Of a stretch of 64,000 nt of DNA, positions 27,464-37,644 are shown one piece after another (the first letter of the stretch is position 1; each line of letters opens with the position of its first letter). Made by a program: the position numbers and the translations under genes. Below the pieces are notes generated by a model that ran no database searches, was not told where the DNA came from, and worked only from the letters and a program-made list of their open reading frames with translations. The stretch is from Bradyrhizobium diazoefficiens (GTDB lineage: Bacteria; Pseudomonadota; Alphaproteobacteria; Rhizobiales; Xanthobacteraceae). The stretch spans positions 3,224,001 to 3,288,000 of the forward strand of contig NZ_CP067041.1 in assembly GCF_016599855.1 (NCBI RefSeq), written 5' to 3'.

Positions 27464-28294
27464 ATGGCCAAGAAGAAGCGTGGCGATGCACACGGAGGCG
27501 GTCACGGCTGGTTCGTGACTTTCGCCGACCTGATGGGACTGATGATGAGCTTCTTCGTGATGCTCGTCGCGTTCTCGACCCAGGACGCCAACAAGCTCAA
27601 GGTCGTCGCGGGCTCCATGCGCGACGCCTTCGGCGTCCAGAGCGAAGCGCGCTATGCCGGCATCATCGAATCGGACGGTCTGCCGACCCGCCCGCGGCTG
27701 AAGAACGTCGACCATATCGAGCCCGAGGACGCCTCCAACACGCCGACGCCGGACCAGGAGGATCGCGACCGCACCCAGGGCGCGAAGATGAAGATCGATC
27801 GCAATTTTGCGCTCGCTGCGGCCTCGCTGCGCCAGGCATTGCAGGACATGCCGGAACTGACCGAGATGTCCAAGCACGTCATGTTCGAGGAGACCAAGCA
27901 GGGACTCAACCTCGAGATCGTCGACCAGGACGGCCGCTCGATGTTCGCGGATGGCTCCAAGGTGCCCTATGACCGCACCCGTCGCCTGATCGAGAAGCTC
28001 GCGGTCCCGCTCAAGGCGACCCCGTTGCGTGTCTCTATCGCGGGGCACACTGCGGCGGGTTTCGTGCCGACCCGTAGCGATTACGGCGCCTTCGATCTCT
28101 CGGCCGACCGTGCCAATGCAGTGCGCCAGATTCTCGAGCGCGAGGGCCTGCCGCCGTCACACATCTTTGCCGTTTCCGGCAAGGCCGACACCCAGCCGCT
28201 GTTCCCCGACGATCCGTCGCTCGCCGCGAACCGCCGCGTCACGATCACCCTGATGCGCGAAGATCCGCCGCTGCCGCCGAACTTGAAGCCGTAA
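27464..28294 (+). CDS. motB: flagellar motor protein MotB
   Basis: 276 residues. A short basic N-terminus precedes a single transmembrane helix with the ion-binding Asp in FADLMGLMMSFFVMLVAF (residues about 20-37). A linker and an OmpA-like peptidoglycan-binding domain follow (residues about 140-265: VSIAGHTAA, DLSADRANAVRQIL, NRRVTITL). It anchors the stator to the cell wall. The gene lies 23 bp after motA and no other flagellar gene is in the window, so this is a stand-alone stator unit. Confidence 0.9.
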   Translation: MAKKKRGDAHGGGHGWFVTFADLMGLMMSFFVMLVAFSTQDANKLKVVAGSMRDAFGVQSEARYAGIIESDGLPTRPRLKNVDHIEPEDASNTPTPDQEDRDRTQGAKMKIDRNFALAAASLRQALQDMPELTEMSKHVMFEETKQGLNLEIVDQDGRSMFADGSKVPYDRTRRLIEKLAVPLKATPLRVSIAGHTAAGFVPTRSDYGAFDLSADRANAVRQILEREGLPPSHIFAVSGKADTQPLFPDDPSLAANRRVTITLMREDPPLPPNLKP

Positions 28295-28346
28295 TTTTCT
28301 TGCGCTACCATTTTACCCGAGACGTTTCGTCGCGAAACTGACGAAC

Positions 28347-28362
28347 GTGGCGGGGCCGCCAC
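28347..28362. terminator. GC-rich palindrome after motB
   Basis: GTGGCG and CGCCAC surround GGGC 53 bp after the motB stop, and a second small hairpin (GTTTCG-TCG-CGAAAC) lies at 28324-28338. Neither is followed by a clear T-run, so intrinsic termination is only a possibility. Confidence 0.25.
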
Positions 28363-28467
28363 AGCATCTGCCACGGCGCCTGTTATGGTGGCGTGCCGAT
28401 TGACAGGCGCGGCGGAAGCGTCAAAAGGCGCCGGATCGATTCCAGGGACGAAGCGTTTTCCACGTTC

Positions 28468-30366
28468 ATGACGGCGAGCATCACATCGACCGAGACCCAG
28501 GACGGGCCGGTCACCTCCGGTTTTTGGTCCCTTACGCTCGGGAGCATCGGCGTCGTCTTCGGCGATATTGGCACATCGCCGCTCTATGCCTTCCACGAGG
28601 CGGTCAGGGGCGCTGCCCATGGCCAGCCGGTGTCGCGGATCATGGTGCTGGGCGTGCTCTCGCTGATCCTGTGGGCGCTGCTGATCGTCGTCACCGCCAA
28701 ATACGTGCTGCTCTTGCTGCGCGCCGACAATAACGGGGAGGGCGGCACGCTCTCTCTGATGGCGCTTGGCCAGCGCGCGCTGGGCAGACGGAACTGGTTC
28801 CTGCTCGCGCTCGGTGTCGTCGGCGCCTCCATGTTCATCGGCGATTCCATGATCACGCCGGCGATCTCGGTGCTGTCGGCGGTCGACGGTCTCAAGCTCG
28901 CGACGCCGGCGTTCGAAAACTATGTCGTGCCGCTCACGGTGCTGATTCTGGTGCTGCTGTTCGCAGTCCAGAGCAAGGGGACCGCGCTGGTGGCCTCGGC
29001 GTTCGGGCCAGTGATGGTGATCTGGTTCAGCTGTCTGGCCGTGCTGGGCGTCATTCACATCGCCGACGATCCGTCGGTGCTGGCTGCGATCAATCCCTAT
29101 TACGCGCTGCAATTCCTTCTGTCTCACGGCACGATCGGCCTGGTGACGCTCGGTGCCGTCTTTCTCGCTGTGACCGGTGGCGAGGCGCTCTATGCCGACC
29201 TCGGCCATTTCGGCCGCAAACCGATCCAGTCGGCCTGGATGTTCTTCGTGCTGCCGTCACTGCTGATCAATTATTTCGGGCAGGGCGCGCTGGTGCTGTC
29301 CGACCCGAGCGCGATCGAGCACTCGTTCTATCGCATGGTGCCCGAGCATCTGCTGTTGCCGCTGGTCGGGCTCGCGACCGCGGCGACCGTTATCGCGAGC
29401 CAGGCGGTGATCACCGGCGCCTATTCGCTGGTCTATCAGGCGGTGCAGCTCGGCCTCTTGCCACGCTTCGAGGTGCGCTACACCTCCGAAACGCATGCCG
29501 GCCAGATCTATCTGCCGCGCGTCAACCGGCTGTTGTTAATCGGTGTGATGCTCCTGGTGCTTTTGTTTCATACGCCCAGCAATCTGGCTTCGGCCTACGG
29601 CATCGCCGTTTCCACCACCATGGTCGCCGACGGCATCATGGGCTTCGTCGTGATCTGGAAATTGTGGAACTGGCGCGCCGCGACCGCTGCGGTCGTGATC
29701 CTGCCCTTCGTCATGGTCGACATGACCTTCTTCAGCGCCAATCTGCTGAAGCTGCTCGAAGGCGCCTGGGTGCCGCTGCTGTTCGGTGCGACGATGGCGG
29801 CGACGATCTGGACCTGGCGGCGCGGCTCCGCGATCTTGATCCAGAAGACGCGACGGATCGAAGTGCCCCTGGACGATTTGATCCACAGTCTGGAGAAGCG
29901 GCCGCCGCACATCGTCAAGGGCACGGCGGTGTTTTTGACCAGCGACCCCTCCTTCGTGCCGACCGCGCTGCTGCACAATCTCAAGCACAATAAGGTGCTG
30001 CACGAGCACAATGTGGTCCTGACCATCGAAACCGCGCACACGCCGCGCGTCGATTTGTCGGAGCGTTTCAGGATGGAAAAAATCAGCGAAAAGTTCTCCA
30101 AGGTCCGCCTGCGCTTCGGCTTCATGGAGCAGCCGAATGTGCCCAAGGCGCTCGCGATCGCGCGCAAGCAGGGCTGGCAGTTCGACATCATGTCGACCTC
30201 GTTCTTCGTGTCGCGGCGCTCGCTCAAGGCGTCGGCGCAATCGGGCATGCCGCTCTGGCAGGACCATCTGTTCATCGCGCTTAGCCGGTCGGCCAACGAC
30301 GCCACCGACTATTTCCAGATTCCGACCGGACGGGTGGTTGAAGTTGGAACCCAGGTCACCATTTGA
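28468..30366 (+). CDS. kup: potassium uptake protein Kup, copy 1
   Basis: 632 residues from ATG 28468; an upstream in-frame start exists but lacks the ribosome site. About twelve transmembrane helices fill residues 25-430, starting with the signature [18 protein letters not shown]. The C-terminal 200 residues are cytoplasmic. The family is a K+/H+ symporter used at low K+ or low pH. It is a close paralogue of the next gene, with the same C-terminal [12 protein letters not shown]. The pair arose by tandem duplication or was kept as such. Confidence 0.94.
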   Translation: MTASITSTETQDGPVTSGFWSLTLGSIGVVFGDIGTSPLYAFHEAVRGAAHGQPVSRIMVLGVLSLILWALLIVVTAKYVLLLLRADNNGEGGTLSLMALGQRALGRRNWFLLALGVVGASMFIGDSMITPAISVLSAVDGLKLATPAFENYVVPLTVLILVLLFAVQSKGTALVASAFGPVMVIWFSCLAVLGVIHIADDPSVLAAINPYYALQFLLSHGTIGLVTLGAVFLAVTGGEALYADLGHFGRKPIQSAWMFFVLPSLLINYFGQGALVLSDPSAIEHSFYRMVPEHLLLPLVGLATAATVIASQAVITGAYSLVYQAVQLGLLPRFEVRYTSETHAGQIYLPRVNRLLLIGVMLLVLLFHTPSNLASAYGIAVSTTMVADGIMGFVVIWKLWNWRAATAAVVILPFVMVDMTFFSANLLKLLEGAWVPLLFGATMAATIWTWRRGSAILIQKTRRIEVPLDDLIHSLEKRPPHIVKGTAVFLTSDPSFVPTALLHNLKHNKVLHEHNVVLTIETAHTPRVDLSERFRMEKISEKFSKVRLRFGFMEQPNVPKALAIARKQGWQFDIMSTSFFVSRRSLKASAQSGMPLWQDHLFIALSRSANDATDYFQIPTGRVVEVGTQVTI

Positions 30367-30519
30367 AAGTCCCATCGGAACGCAACTGGCGGACCCATGC
30401 GATTTTGCATGCCAAGGGCCCAAAATCGGCCTAGGCTATGCCGGCAGCGCAGGACTATAAGCCGCGCGCTCTCTTCAGCCGTTGTGCAGTGAAGCATTTA
30501 GAGGCCACCAGGCTCTCCC

Positions 30520-32448
30520 ATGATAAGTGACGTAGCAGTTCCCGCCCCGGAAACGGCGGCGGCCAATGGGCATGGCGACGCCCACACCACCGCCGGCTTC
30601 GGTGCGCTGACGCTCGGCAGCATCGGCGTGGTCTATGGCGATATCGGCACCAGCCCGCTTTACGCGTTCCGCGAGGCGGTGATGGCGGCATCGGGCGCCG
30701 AAGGCACGCCGACGTCGGCGGCTGTTCTCGGGGTGGTGTCCCTGATCCTGTGGGCGCTGATCGTCGTCGTGACGCTCAAATATGTCGTGATCCTGCTGCG
30801 TGCCGATAACAATGGCGAGGGTGGCACGCTGGCCTTGATGGCGCTGGCCCAGCGTGCGGTCGGCACCGGCGGGGCGACCATCGTCCTGCTCGGCATCATC
30901 TCCGGCGCCCTGTTCTACGGCGACGCCGTGATCACGCCGGCGGTCTCGGTGCTGTCGGCGCTCGAAGGCATGAAGGATATCACGCTGCGGTTCGAGCCCT
31001 ACATCGTGCCGCTGACCGTCGTGATCCTGGTCGTCTTGTTCGCCGTGCAATCGCGCGGCACCGCCCGCGTCGCGGCGTTCTTCGGACCGGTGATGTGCGT
31101 CTGGTTCGCGGTGATCGCGGTGGCGGCGATTCATCCGATCATCGCGCAGCCGCAGGTGCTGCTTGCGCTGAACCCGTTCTACGCCGTGTCGTTCATGTTC
31201 CACCACGGCATCATCGGCTTCGTGACGCTGGGTGCGGTGTTCCTGGCGGTCACCGGCGCCGAGGCGCTCTATGCCGACCTCGGCCATTTCGGCAAGCGGC
31301 CGATCCAGACCGCCTGGCTGTTCATCGTGCTGCCGTCGCTGGCACTGAACTATCTGGGGCAGGGCGCTCTCGTGCTCGGCGATCCCGGCGCGATCGAGAG
31401 CCCGTTCTTCCAGCTCTTCCCGCAAGGTTTTATGCGCGGCAGCATGGTCGTGCTCGCCACCGCCGCCACCGTCATCGCGAGCCAGGCCGTCATCACCGGG
31501 GCCTATTCGCTGACACGCCAGGCGATCCAACTCGGGCTGCTGCCGCGCTTTGAAATTCGCCATACCTCGGAAGCCCATTCCGGCCAGATCTTCATCCCGC
31601 GCATCAACCAGCTGCTGCTGGTCGCCGTGATCATGATGGTGCTGCTGTTCCGCTCGTCCAGTGCGCTGGCCTCCGCCTACGGCATCGCCGTGACCGGCAC
31701 GATGGTGGTGACCGGCATGATGGGCTTTGTCGTGATCTGGAAGGCGTGGAAGTGGTCGCCGCTGTGGGCTGCCGCCCTGATCGCGCCGTTCCTGTTCCTC
31801 GACCTGACCTTCCTGGCCGCCAACCTGCTCAAGGTGTTCGAGGGCGGCTGGGTGCCGCTCGCGCTTGGCTCCCTCATGATCCTCATGATGTACACCTGGC
31901 GGCGGGGCAGCCGGCTCTTGTTCGACAAGTCGCGCAAGCTCGAATTCCCGCTCGCAGACCTCGTGGCGATGCTGGAGAAGCGGCCGCCGCAGCGGGTGCC
32001 CGGCACGGCCGTGTTCCTGACCAGCGATCCCCTGAGCGCGCCGACAGCGCTGATGCATAGTCTGAAGCACTACAAGGTGCTTCACGAGAAGAACGTCATT
32101 CTCACCATCGAGACCGCGCAGACCCCGCGCATCGATCCGGCCGAGCGGGTGAAGCTGGAACAGATTAGCCCGACCTTCTCCAAGGTGACGCTGAAATTCG
32201 GCTTCATGGAATCGCCCAACGTGCCGAAGGCGCTGGCGATCGCCCGCAAGCTCGGCTGGCAGTTCGACATCATGTCGACCTCGTTCTTCCTGTCGCGGAG
32301 GGCGCTCAAGCCCGCCGCCCATTCGGGGATGCCGCGCTGGCAGGACCGGCTGTTCATCTCGCTCAGCCGCTCCGCCAACGACGCCACCGATTACTTCCAG
32401 ATCCCGTCTGGCCGCGTCGTCGAGGTCGGCACGCAGGTGACGATCTAG
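30520..32448 (+). CDS. kup: potassium uptake protein Kup, copy 2
   Basis: 642 residues, with signature [18 protein letters not shown] near residue 34 and the same layout of about twelve transmembrane helices and a soluble C-terminal domain as copy 1. It lies 153 bp downstream of copy 1 with its own likely promoter. Differences are spread along the whole length, so the duplication is not recent. Confidence 0.94.
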   Translation: MISDVAVPAPETAAANGHGDAHTTAGFGALTLGSIGVVYGDIGTSPLYAFREAVMAASGAEGTPTSAAVLGVVSLILWALIVVVTLKYVVILLRADNNGEGGTLALMALAQRAVGTGGATIVLLGIISGALFYGDAVITPAVSVLSALEGMKDITLRFEPYIVPLTVVILVVLFAVQSRGTARVAAFFGPVMCVWFAVIAVAAIHPIIAQPQVLLALNPFYAVSFMFHHGIIGFVTLGAVFLAVTGAEALYADLGHFGKRPIQTAWLFIVLPSLALNYLGQGALVLGDPGAIESPFFQLFPQGFMRGSMVVLATAATVIASQAVITGAYSLTRQAIQLGLLPRFEIRHTSEAHSGQIFIPRINQLLLVAVIMMVLLFRSSSALASAYGIAVTGTMVVTGMMGFVVIWKAWKWSPLWAAALIAPFLFLDLTFLAANLLKVFEGGWVPLALGSLMILMMYTWRRGSRLLFDKSRKLEFPLADLVAMLEKRPPQRVPGTAVFLTSDPLSAPTALMHSLKHYKVLHEKNVILTIETAQTPRIDPAERVKLEQISPTFSKVTLKFGFMESPNVPKALAIARKLGWQFDIMSTSFFLSRRALKPAAHSGMPRWQDRLFISLSRSANDATDYFQIPSGRVVEVGTQVTI

Positions 32449-32607
32449 GCAGGCAAACCAAACCGCCACTTCAAGTCGCTGCGATTTAGCCTTAACTTGC
32501 GCAAGGCAGCTCAAGCCTTTGTAGCGCTTGATTTTCGTGAGCCGAGAGGCGAGGTTGCCGGCCGCCGGGATCGCCCCGGCACGCGCCCCGCGACGTTGGA
32601 GGATGAT

Positions 32608-32934
32608 GTGGCAAACCAGGTACAGGATCTGACCCCAGACGAGGTCTCCAAGGGTGTGGCGGAAGGGCGCTACCTCCTCGTCGACGTCCGTGAGCCGAAC
32701 GAGGTCGCGGCCGAGGCTTATCCTTACGGTGTGGTCGTGCCGCTCTCGGCCTTCGATCCGAAGGCGATCCCCGATCCCGCCGGCAAAGAGGTCGTGTTCG
32801 CCTGCCGTTCGGGCAAGCGCTCGGTGACCGCCTCGCTGGCCGCGCAGGCGGCGGGCCTGCCATACGACAAGCATCTGGCCGGCGGCATGCTGGGCTGGAA
32901 GGCCGCGGGTCTTCCCAGCAAGGTCGGTGGCTGA
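32608..32934 (+). CDS. rhodanese-like sulfurtransferase
   Basis: 108 residues from GTG 32608, which has GGAGG six bases upstream; the frame is open further back but without a ribosome site. It is a single rhodanese domain with the active-site loop ACRSGKRS and catalytic Cys66, and the entry motif LLVDVREPNEV. Such proteins move sulfane sulfur, for instance to thiosulfate acceptors or cofactor pathways. It is followed after 8 bp by an aminotransferase gene. Confidence 0.9.
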   Translation: MANQVQDLTPDEVSKGVAEGRYLLVDVREPNEVAAEAYPYGVVVPLSAFDPKAIPDPAGKEVVFACRSGKRSVTASLAAQAAGLPYDKHLAGGMLGWKAAGLPSKVGG

Positions 32935-32942
32935 TCGGGCCG

Positions 32943-34121
32943 ATGTCCAAAAGCGCTTCCTTGAACAAGGTCTTCGCCGACCTTCCCGTCACCATCTTCG
33001 AGGCGATGTCGCAGGCCGCGCGCGACAACAACGCCATCAATCTTGGCCAGGGGTTCCCTGATGATCCCGGCCCTGAGGACATCCGCCGCGCCGCGGCCGA
33101 GGCCTCGCTGAACGGCTACAACCAGTATCCGTCGATGATGGGCATCCCGGAATTGCGCCAGGCGATCGCGACCCATTACGGCCATTGGCACGGGCTCAAG
33201 CTCGATCCGATGAGCGAGGTGATGGTGACCTCGGGCGGCACCGAGGCGCTGACCTCGGCGATCCTGTCGGTGGTGCAGCCCGGCGACGAGGTGGTCTGCT
33301 TCCAGCCGGTCTATGATTCCTATCTGCCAATCATCCGCCAGGCCGGCGGCATCCCGCGCCTGGTGCGGCTCGAGCCGCCGCATTGGCGGCTGAATGAGGA
33401 CATGCTGAAAAGCGTCTTCAATTCAAAGACCAAGGCGGTGCTGTTCAACAACCCGTTGAATCCTAGCGCGGTGGTCTATCCGCGCGAGGACCTCGACCTC
33501 TTGGCGCGTTACTGCCAGGAGTTCGACGTCGTCGCGATCTGCGACGAGGTCTGGGAGCATGTCACCTTCGACGAGCACAAGCACATCCCGCTGATCACCA
33601 TTCCCGGCATGCGCGACCGCACCATCAAGGTCGGCTCGGCCGGCAAGATCTTCTCGCTGACGGGCTGGAAGATCGGCTTCGTCTGCGCCGCGCCGCCGCT
33701 GCTGCGCGTCGCCGCCAAGGTGCACCAGTTTCTGACCTTCACCACCGCGCCGAACCTCCAGGCCGCCGTCGCCTATGGCCTCGGCAAGTCCGACGACTAC
33801 TTCCTGTCGATGCGCAAGGATCTGACGCGGAGCAGGGACCGTCTCACTAAGGGGCTGGAGAGCCTCGGCTTCCCCGTGCTGAAGTCGCAGGGCACCTACT
33901 TCCTGACCGTCGACCTGTCGCCGCTCGGGCTGAACGAGAGCGACGCCGAGTTCTGCTGGCGGATCGTGAAAGACTACAAGGTCGCGGCGATCCCGGTCTC
34001 CGCCTTCTACGAGCAGGAGCCGGTGACCTCGGTGGTCCGCTTCTGCTTTGCCAAGAAGGACGAGACGCTCGACACCGCGCTGGAGCGACTGTCGGACGCG
34101 GTGCGTGGACGCAAGAGGTAG
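32943..34121 (+). CDS. class I/II pyridoxal-phosphate aminotransferase
   Basis: 392 residues. Fold type I marks are NLGQGFPDD, NPLNPSAVVYPREDL and the PLP-binding Lys235 in SAGKIFSLTGWKIGF, with the C-terminal Arg in VRFCFAKK for the substrate carboxylate. The wording is that of the methionine/kynurenine (glutamine transaminase K) group. Its amino donor is not predictable. It is followed after 5 bp by the PotF-like gene, so the rhodanese, aminotransferase and binding protein could be one transcript. Confidence 0.9.
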   Translation: MSKSASLNKVFADLPVTIFEAMSQAARDNNAINLGQGFPDDPGPEDIRRAAAEASLNGYNQYPSMMGIPELRQAIATHYGHWHGLKLDPMSEVMVTSGGTEALTSAILSVVQPGDEVVCFQPVYDSYLPIIRQAGGIPRLVRLEPPHWRLNEDMLKSVFNSKTKAVLFNNPLNPSAVVYPREDLDLLARYCQEFDVVAICDEVWEHVTFDEHKHIPLITIPGMRDRTIKVGSAGKIFSLTGWKIGFVCAAPPLLRVAAKVHQFLTFTTAPNLQAAVAYGLGKSDDYFLSMRKDLTRSRDRLTKGLESLGFPVLKSQGTYFLTVDLSPLGLNESDAEFCWRIVKDYKVAAIPVSAFYEQEPVTSVVRFCFAKKDETLDTALERLSDAVRGRKR

Positions 34122-34126
34122 GAAAG

Positions 34127-35254
34127 ATGACGACCGTCGGCCGCTCCAGGCTTTGCTTTTCCTGGCTTTGCCGTGGTTTCACAATCGCCGCGGCGCTGAC
34201 ATTGCTTTCGCCTTCCGCGAGGGCCGAGGACCGGGTCGTCAACTTCTACAACTGGTCGAACTATATGGCGCCTGGTGTCCTTGAGGCCTTTACCAGGGAG
34301 ACCGGCATCAAGGTGGTCTACGACACTTTCGATGCCAACGAGACGCTGGAGACGCGCCTGATGGCCGGCAAGTCCGGCTACGACGTCGTGGTGCCCACCG
34401 CCTATTTCCTGCAGCGCCAGATCAAGGCCAATATCTTCCAGAAGCTCGACAAGTCCAGGCTGCCGAACCTCGCCAACGCCTGGCCGATGGTGACCAAGCA
34501 TCTCGCGACCTACGATCCCGGAAACGAGTACGCCGCGAACTACATGTGGGGCACGACGGGCATTGGGTACAACGTCGGCAAGGTGAAGCAGATCCTCGGG
34601 CCGGACGCCAAGATCGACAGCTGGGACATCGTCTTCAAGCCGGAGAACCTCGCCAAGTTCAGGGATTGCGGCGTCCACATGCTCGACTCCGCCGACGACA
34701 TCTTTCCGGCGGCGCTGAACTATCTCAGGCTCGATCCGAACTCGACCAAGCAGGCCGACCTGGAGAAGGCCGCGGATGTTGTCGCCAAGGTTCGCCCCTC
34801 CGTGCGCAAGTTTCACTCATCGGAATACCTGAGCGCGCTCGCCACCGGCGAGATCTGCTTCGTGGTCGGCTGGTCCGGCGACATCATGCAAGCCCGCGCC
34901 CGCGCGGCCGAAGCCAAGAGCGGCATCGAGATCGGCTACGCGATCCCGAAGGAAGGCGCGCAGATGTTCTTCGACAATCTCGCGATCCCCGCGGATGCCA
35001 AGAACGTCGCCGAGGCCTACGAGCTGATCAACTATCTCTACCGCCCGGATGTCGCCGCTGAGAATTCGGAGTTCCTGTCCTACGCCAACGGCAACCTCGC
35101 CAGCCAGAAGCTGGTCGATCCAAAGATCCTGAACGACAAGAACATCTATCCGGACGAGGCAACGCTCGCAAAGCTGTTCGTCATCACGGCGCGCGAGCCG
35201 GCGACGCAGCGGGTCATCAACCGCCTGTGGACCAAGGTGAAGACGGGAAGGTGA
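34127..35254 (+). CDS. PotF/PotD-like polyamine-binding periplasmic protein (orphan)
   Basis: 375 residues with an unusually long N-terminal part before the signal helix (about residues 17-33, ending near SARAED). The mature protein follows the PotF pattern: VNFYNWSNYMAPGVLEAFTRETGIKV, then TFDANETLETRL, and a C-terminal EAYELINYLYRPDVAAENSEF. It would bind putrescine or a similar polyamine. No permease or ATPase lies nearby, so it must work with distant transport genes or with a sensor. It is followed by a repeat hairpin. Confidence 0.88.
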   Translation: MTTVGRSRLCFSWLCRGFTIAAALTLLSPSARAEDRVVNFYNWSNYMAPGVLEAFTRETGIKVVYDTFDANETLETRLMAGKSGYDVVVPTAYFLQRQIKANIFQKLDKSRLPNLANAWPMVTKHLATYDPGNEYAANYMWGTTGIGYNVGKVKQILGPDAKIDSWDIVFKPENLAKFRDCGVHMLDSADDIFPAALNYLRLDPNSTKQADLEKAADVVAKVRPSVRKFHSSEYLSALATGEICFVVGWSGDIMQARARAAEAKSGIEIGYAIPKEGAQMFFDNLAIPADAKNVAEAYELINYLYRPDVAAENSEFLSYANGNLASQKLVDPKILNDKNIYPDEATLAKLFVITAREPATQRVINRLWTKVKTGR

Positions 35255-35263
35255 GGAGCCACC

Positions 35264-35343
35264 CGTCATTGCGAGCGAAGCGAAGCAATCCAGAATCTCT
35301 CCGCCGGGACGCTGCTTCGTCGCTTCGCTCCCTGCAATGATGG
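35264..35343. repeat. dispersed palindromic repeat, family A (copy 2)
   Basis: It starts CGTCATTGCGAG like copy 1 at 19777 and shares AAGCAATCCAGAATCTCTCC, but the right half has decayed: CCTGCAATGATGG replaces the matching CTCGCAATGACG. It fills the gap between the convergent PotF-like and lpxXL genes. Confidence 0.75.
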
Positions 35344-35348
35344 CGTAA

Positions 35349-36281
35349 CTACCGCCATCTCCGATGCAGCCACAGCCACTGCTCGGGATGCTCGCGCACC
35401 CAGCTTTCCACCACGCTGGTGATCGCCTGGGTCGTGCCCTGGATGTCGATCTTGCCGTCGGCGTCGCGCACCGCCGGGATCTCTTCGGTCAGCTCAGCGG
35501 CGAAACGGCCGCCGGGCTTGCGGATGATGCGGACGCCGTGGATCGGGCATTCGACCTGTCGCAAGAGGCGCGCCAGCATCGGGTTGGCGCGGGTCTTGCG
35601 GCCGAAGAAGGTGACCTCGACACCGCCGGTCAGATACTGGTCGATCAGCATGGCGACGTGCTTGCCGTCCTTGAGCGCCTGTGCGAGCCGCAGCGGCGCG
35701 TCGCGGCCCGCCGGGATCAGCGTGCCCATGTTGACCTGGCGCATCTCCTGGATGATGCGGTCGGCTGAGGCAATGTTCGGACGGCGGTAGAGGATTGCAG
35801 TGTCAAGGCCGTGGGCTACGGCCGCGAGCGCGGGCAATTCCCAATTCGAGAGATGAGCGGCAAAAATCAGCGCCGGCTTGCCGTCGTCGCGGATGCGGTC
35901 GAACCGTTCGATGCTGGCTTTCGGCAATTCGATCCGACTGTTCTCGGGATGCGCGCGGTCGTAATCCCAGACATGGTCCATATGGGCGAATTCGGCGCCG
36001 ACGCGGCCAAGATTGTCCCACACGCCCATCAGGATCTGTTCGATCTCTTCCGGTGACTTCTCGGGAAACGCCGCGGTGAGATTGGCGCGGCCGATGCGGT
36101 GCTCGCGCAGGCGCGGGCCGATCAGCTTGGTGACGCGCGCGAAGAAGTCCGAGGTCTTCACCGGATCGAAATAGCGCGTGCTGCGCAGCATGCCGACGGT
36201 GGCGGCGCCGATCAGGCCTCCGCTGATCGACTTGGCTGCATTCCGCGCGCGAATCTTCGTGCTGATAGGAATCAGCGCCAT
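35349..36281 (-). CDS. lpxXL: LpxXL, secondary acyltransferase for the very-long-chain fatty acid of lipid A
   Basis: 310 residues of the LpxL/HtrB family. The catalytic HxxxxE motif is AAHLSNWELP; other conserved parts are ILYRRPNIASADRII and LIDQYLTGGVEVTFFGR. One membrane-anchoring helix is near the N-terminus. The place at the end of acpXL-fabZXL-fabF2XL-fabF1XL makes it the transferase that moves the C26-C32 hydroxy acid from AcpXL to lipid A. The alcohol dehydrogenase gene that stands before lpxXL in Rhizobium is absent here. Confidence 0.88.
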   Translation of the reverse strand: MALIPISTKIRARNAAKSISGGLIGAATVGMLRSTRYFDPVKTSDFFARVTKLIGPRLREHRIGRANLTAAFPEKSPEEIEQILMGVWDNLGRVGAEFAHMDHVWDYDRAHPENSRIELPKASIERFDRIRDDGKPALIFAAHLSNWELPALAAVAHGLDTAILYRRPNIASADRIIQEMRQVNMGTLIPAGRDAPLRLAQALKDGKHVAMLIDQYLTGGVEVTFFGRKTRANPMLARLLRQVECPIHGVRIIRKPGGRFAAELTEEIPAVRDADGKIDIQGTTQAITSVVESWVREHPEQWLWLHRRWR

Positions 36282-36292
36282 GCTGCGTCCGG

Positions 36293-37570
36293 TCAGGCCG
36301 GTTCGCGGGTCAGGATCAACGAGGCGTTCTGGCCGCCGAAGCCGAACGAGTTCGACATCACGGCAGTAACGCGGGCGTCGCGCGCCTTGTTGCCGACCAC
36401 GTTGAACAGGATCGTGGGATCCGGATTGTCGTAGTTGATGGTCGGCGGAATGCGCTGATGCTCGAGCGTGAGCAGCGAGAAGATCGCCTCGACCGCACCC
36501 GCGGCCGAGATGGTGTGGCCGACCATCGACTTGTTGGAGGTGACCGGAATCTTCTGCGCGAGATCGCCGAACACGGCCGATGTCGTATTGAACTCCATCT
36601 TGTCGTTTTCAGGCGTCGCGGTGCCGTGCGCGTTGATGTGGTCGATCTGGTCCGGCGTCATGCCGGCGTCGGCCAGCGTCTTGTTCATGCAGCCGATGAT
36701 CGGCTTGCCATCGGGCGAGGAGCGGGTGCGATGGAAGGAATCGGTGAGCTCGCCGCAGCCGGCGATCACGCCGAGGATCTTTGCGCCGCGCGCGGTGGCG
36801 GCTTCGTAGCTTTCCAGCACCAGCGCGCCGGCGCCTTCGGCCATGACAAAGCCATCGCGGTTCTTGGAGAAAGGGCGGGAGGCCGCCTGCGGCGGATCGT
36901 TCTGGGTCGACAGCGCCGAGAGTAGCGAGAAGCGCACCAGCGCTTCCGGATTCACGGTACCGTCGGTCGCGACGCACAGCGCCGCATCGGTCTCGCCGCG
37001 GCGGATCGCCTCGACGCCGAGCTGGATCGAGGTGGCTCCGGACGCGCATGCCGTCGACAGCGAGATCGGCGAGCCTTTGGTCCCGAACGTTTCGGCGAGA
37101 TGGGCTGCGACCGAGCCGAACATGAAGCGGTGATGATAGGCGCTGTACTTGCCGCCGCCGGAGATGCGCAAGAGATCGTCATAGCTGAAGTCGGGCGAGC
37201 CGACGGCGCGGCCGAGCTCGCGGCGCTGCGGCCACTCGACTTCGACGGGCGCAACCGCGAGGAAGAGGGGGCCCGGGAAATCGCCCTTGGCGCCGATGCC
37301 GGCCTGCTCCAGCGCTTCCTCGGTGACCAGCTCGGCCATGCGTTCGGAGAGGCCGGTGGAGGAGAACGGATCGACGCTGACGAAATCGACCGTGCCGGCC
37401 ATCGTGGTCTTCAGGCCATCGACGGGAAAGCGCGTGATGGTGCGGATGCCGGACTCGCCGGCGACGAGCCTCGCCCAATTGTCGGCCTTGCCGGCACCGA
37501 GCGAGGTCATGATGCCCATGCCGGTGACGACGACGACGGGACGCCCGAGTTTGTCGCGTGGTGCAGTCAT
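36293..37570 (-). CDS. fabF1XL: beta-ketoacyl-ACP synthase FabF1XL (active subunit)
   Basis: 425 residues from ATG 37570. The complete thiolase-type triad is present: Cys175 in STACASG, His in NAHGTATPEND and His in GHTISAAGA, with Lys in NKSMVGH. It elongates the acyl chain on AcpXL. The gene precedes lpxXL by 11 bp and follows fabF2XL, whose product has lost its Cys. The two probably pair. Confidence 0.9.
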   Translation of the reverse strand: MTAPRDKLGRPVVVVTGMGIMTSLGAGKADNWARLVAGESGIRTITRFPVDGLKTTMAGTVDFVSVDPFSSTGLSERMAELVTEEALEQAGIGAKGDFPGPLFLAVAPVEVEWPQRRELGRAVGSPDFSYDDLLRISGGGKYSAYHHRFMFGSVAAHLAETFGTKGSPISLSTACASGATSIQLGVEAIRRGETDAALCVATDGTVNPEALVRFSLLSALSTQNDPPQAASRPFSKNRDGFVMAEGAGALVLESYEAATARGAKILGVIAGCGELTDSFHRTRSSPDGKPIIGCMNKTLADAGMTPDQIDHINAHGTATPENDKMEFNTTSAVFGDLAQKIPVTSNKSMVGHTISAAGAVEAIFSLLTLEHQRIPPTINYDNPDPTILFNVVGNKARDARVTAVMSNSFGFGGQNASLILTREPA

Positions 37571-37644
37571 GTCGATCCCCCGCAAGTTCTTGTCTGCGCA
37601 TGATCTGGTCGGAAAACCGCTCACACTTTTCCGGATCATGCGCG

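Noticed and set aside
30475..32874. 799-codon open frame on the minus strand opposite kup copy 2
   Set aside because: His, Arg, Gln and Asp dominate, no domain, no ribosome site; it is antisense shadow of a clear kup gene.
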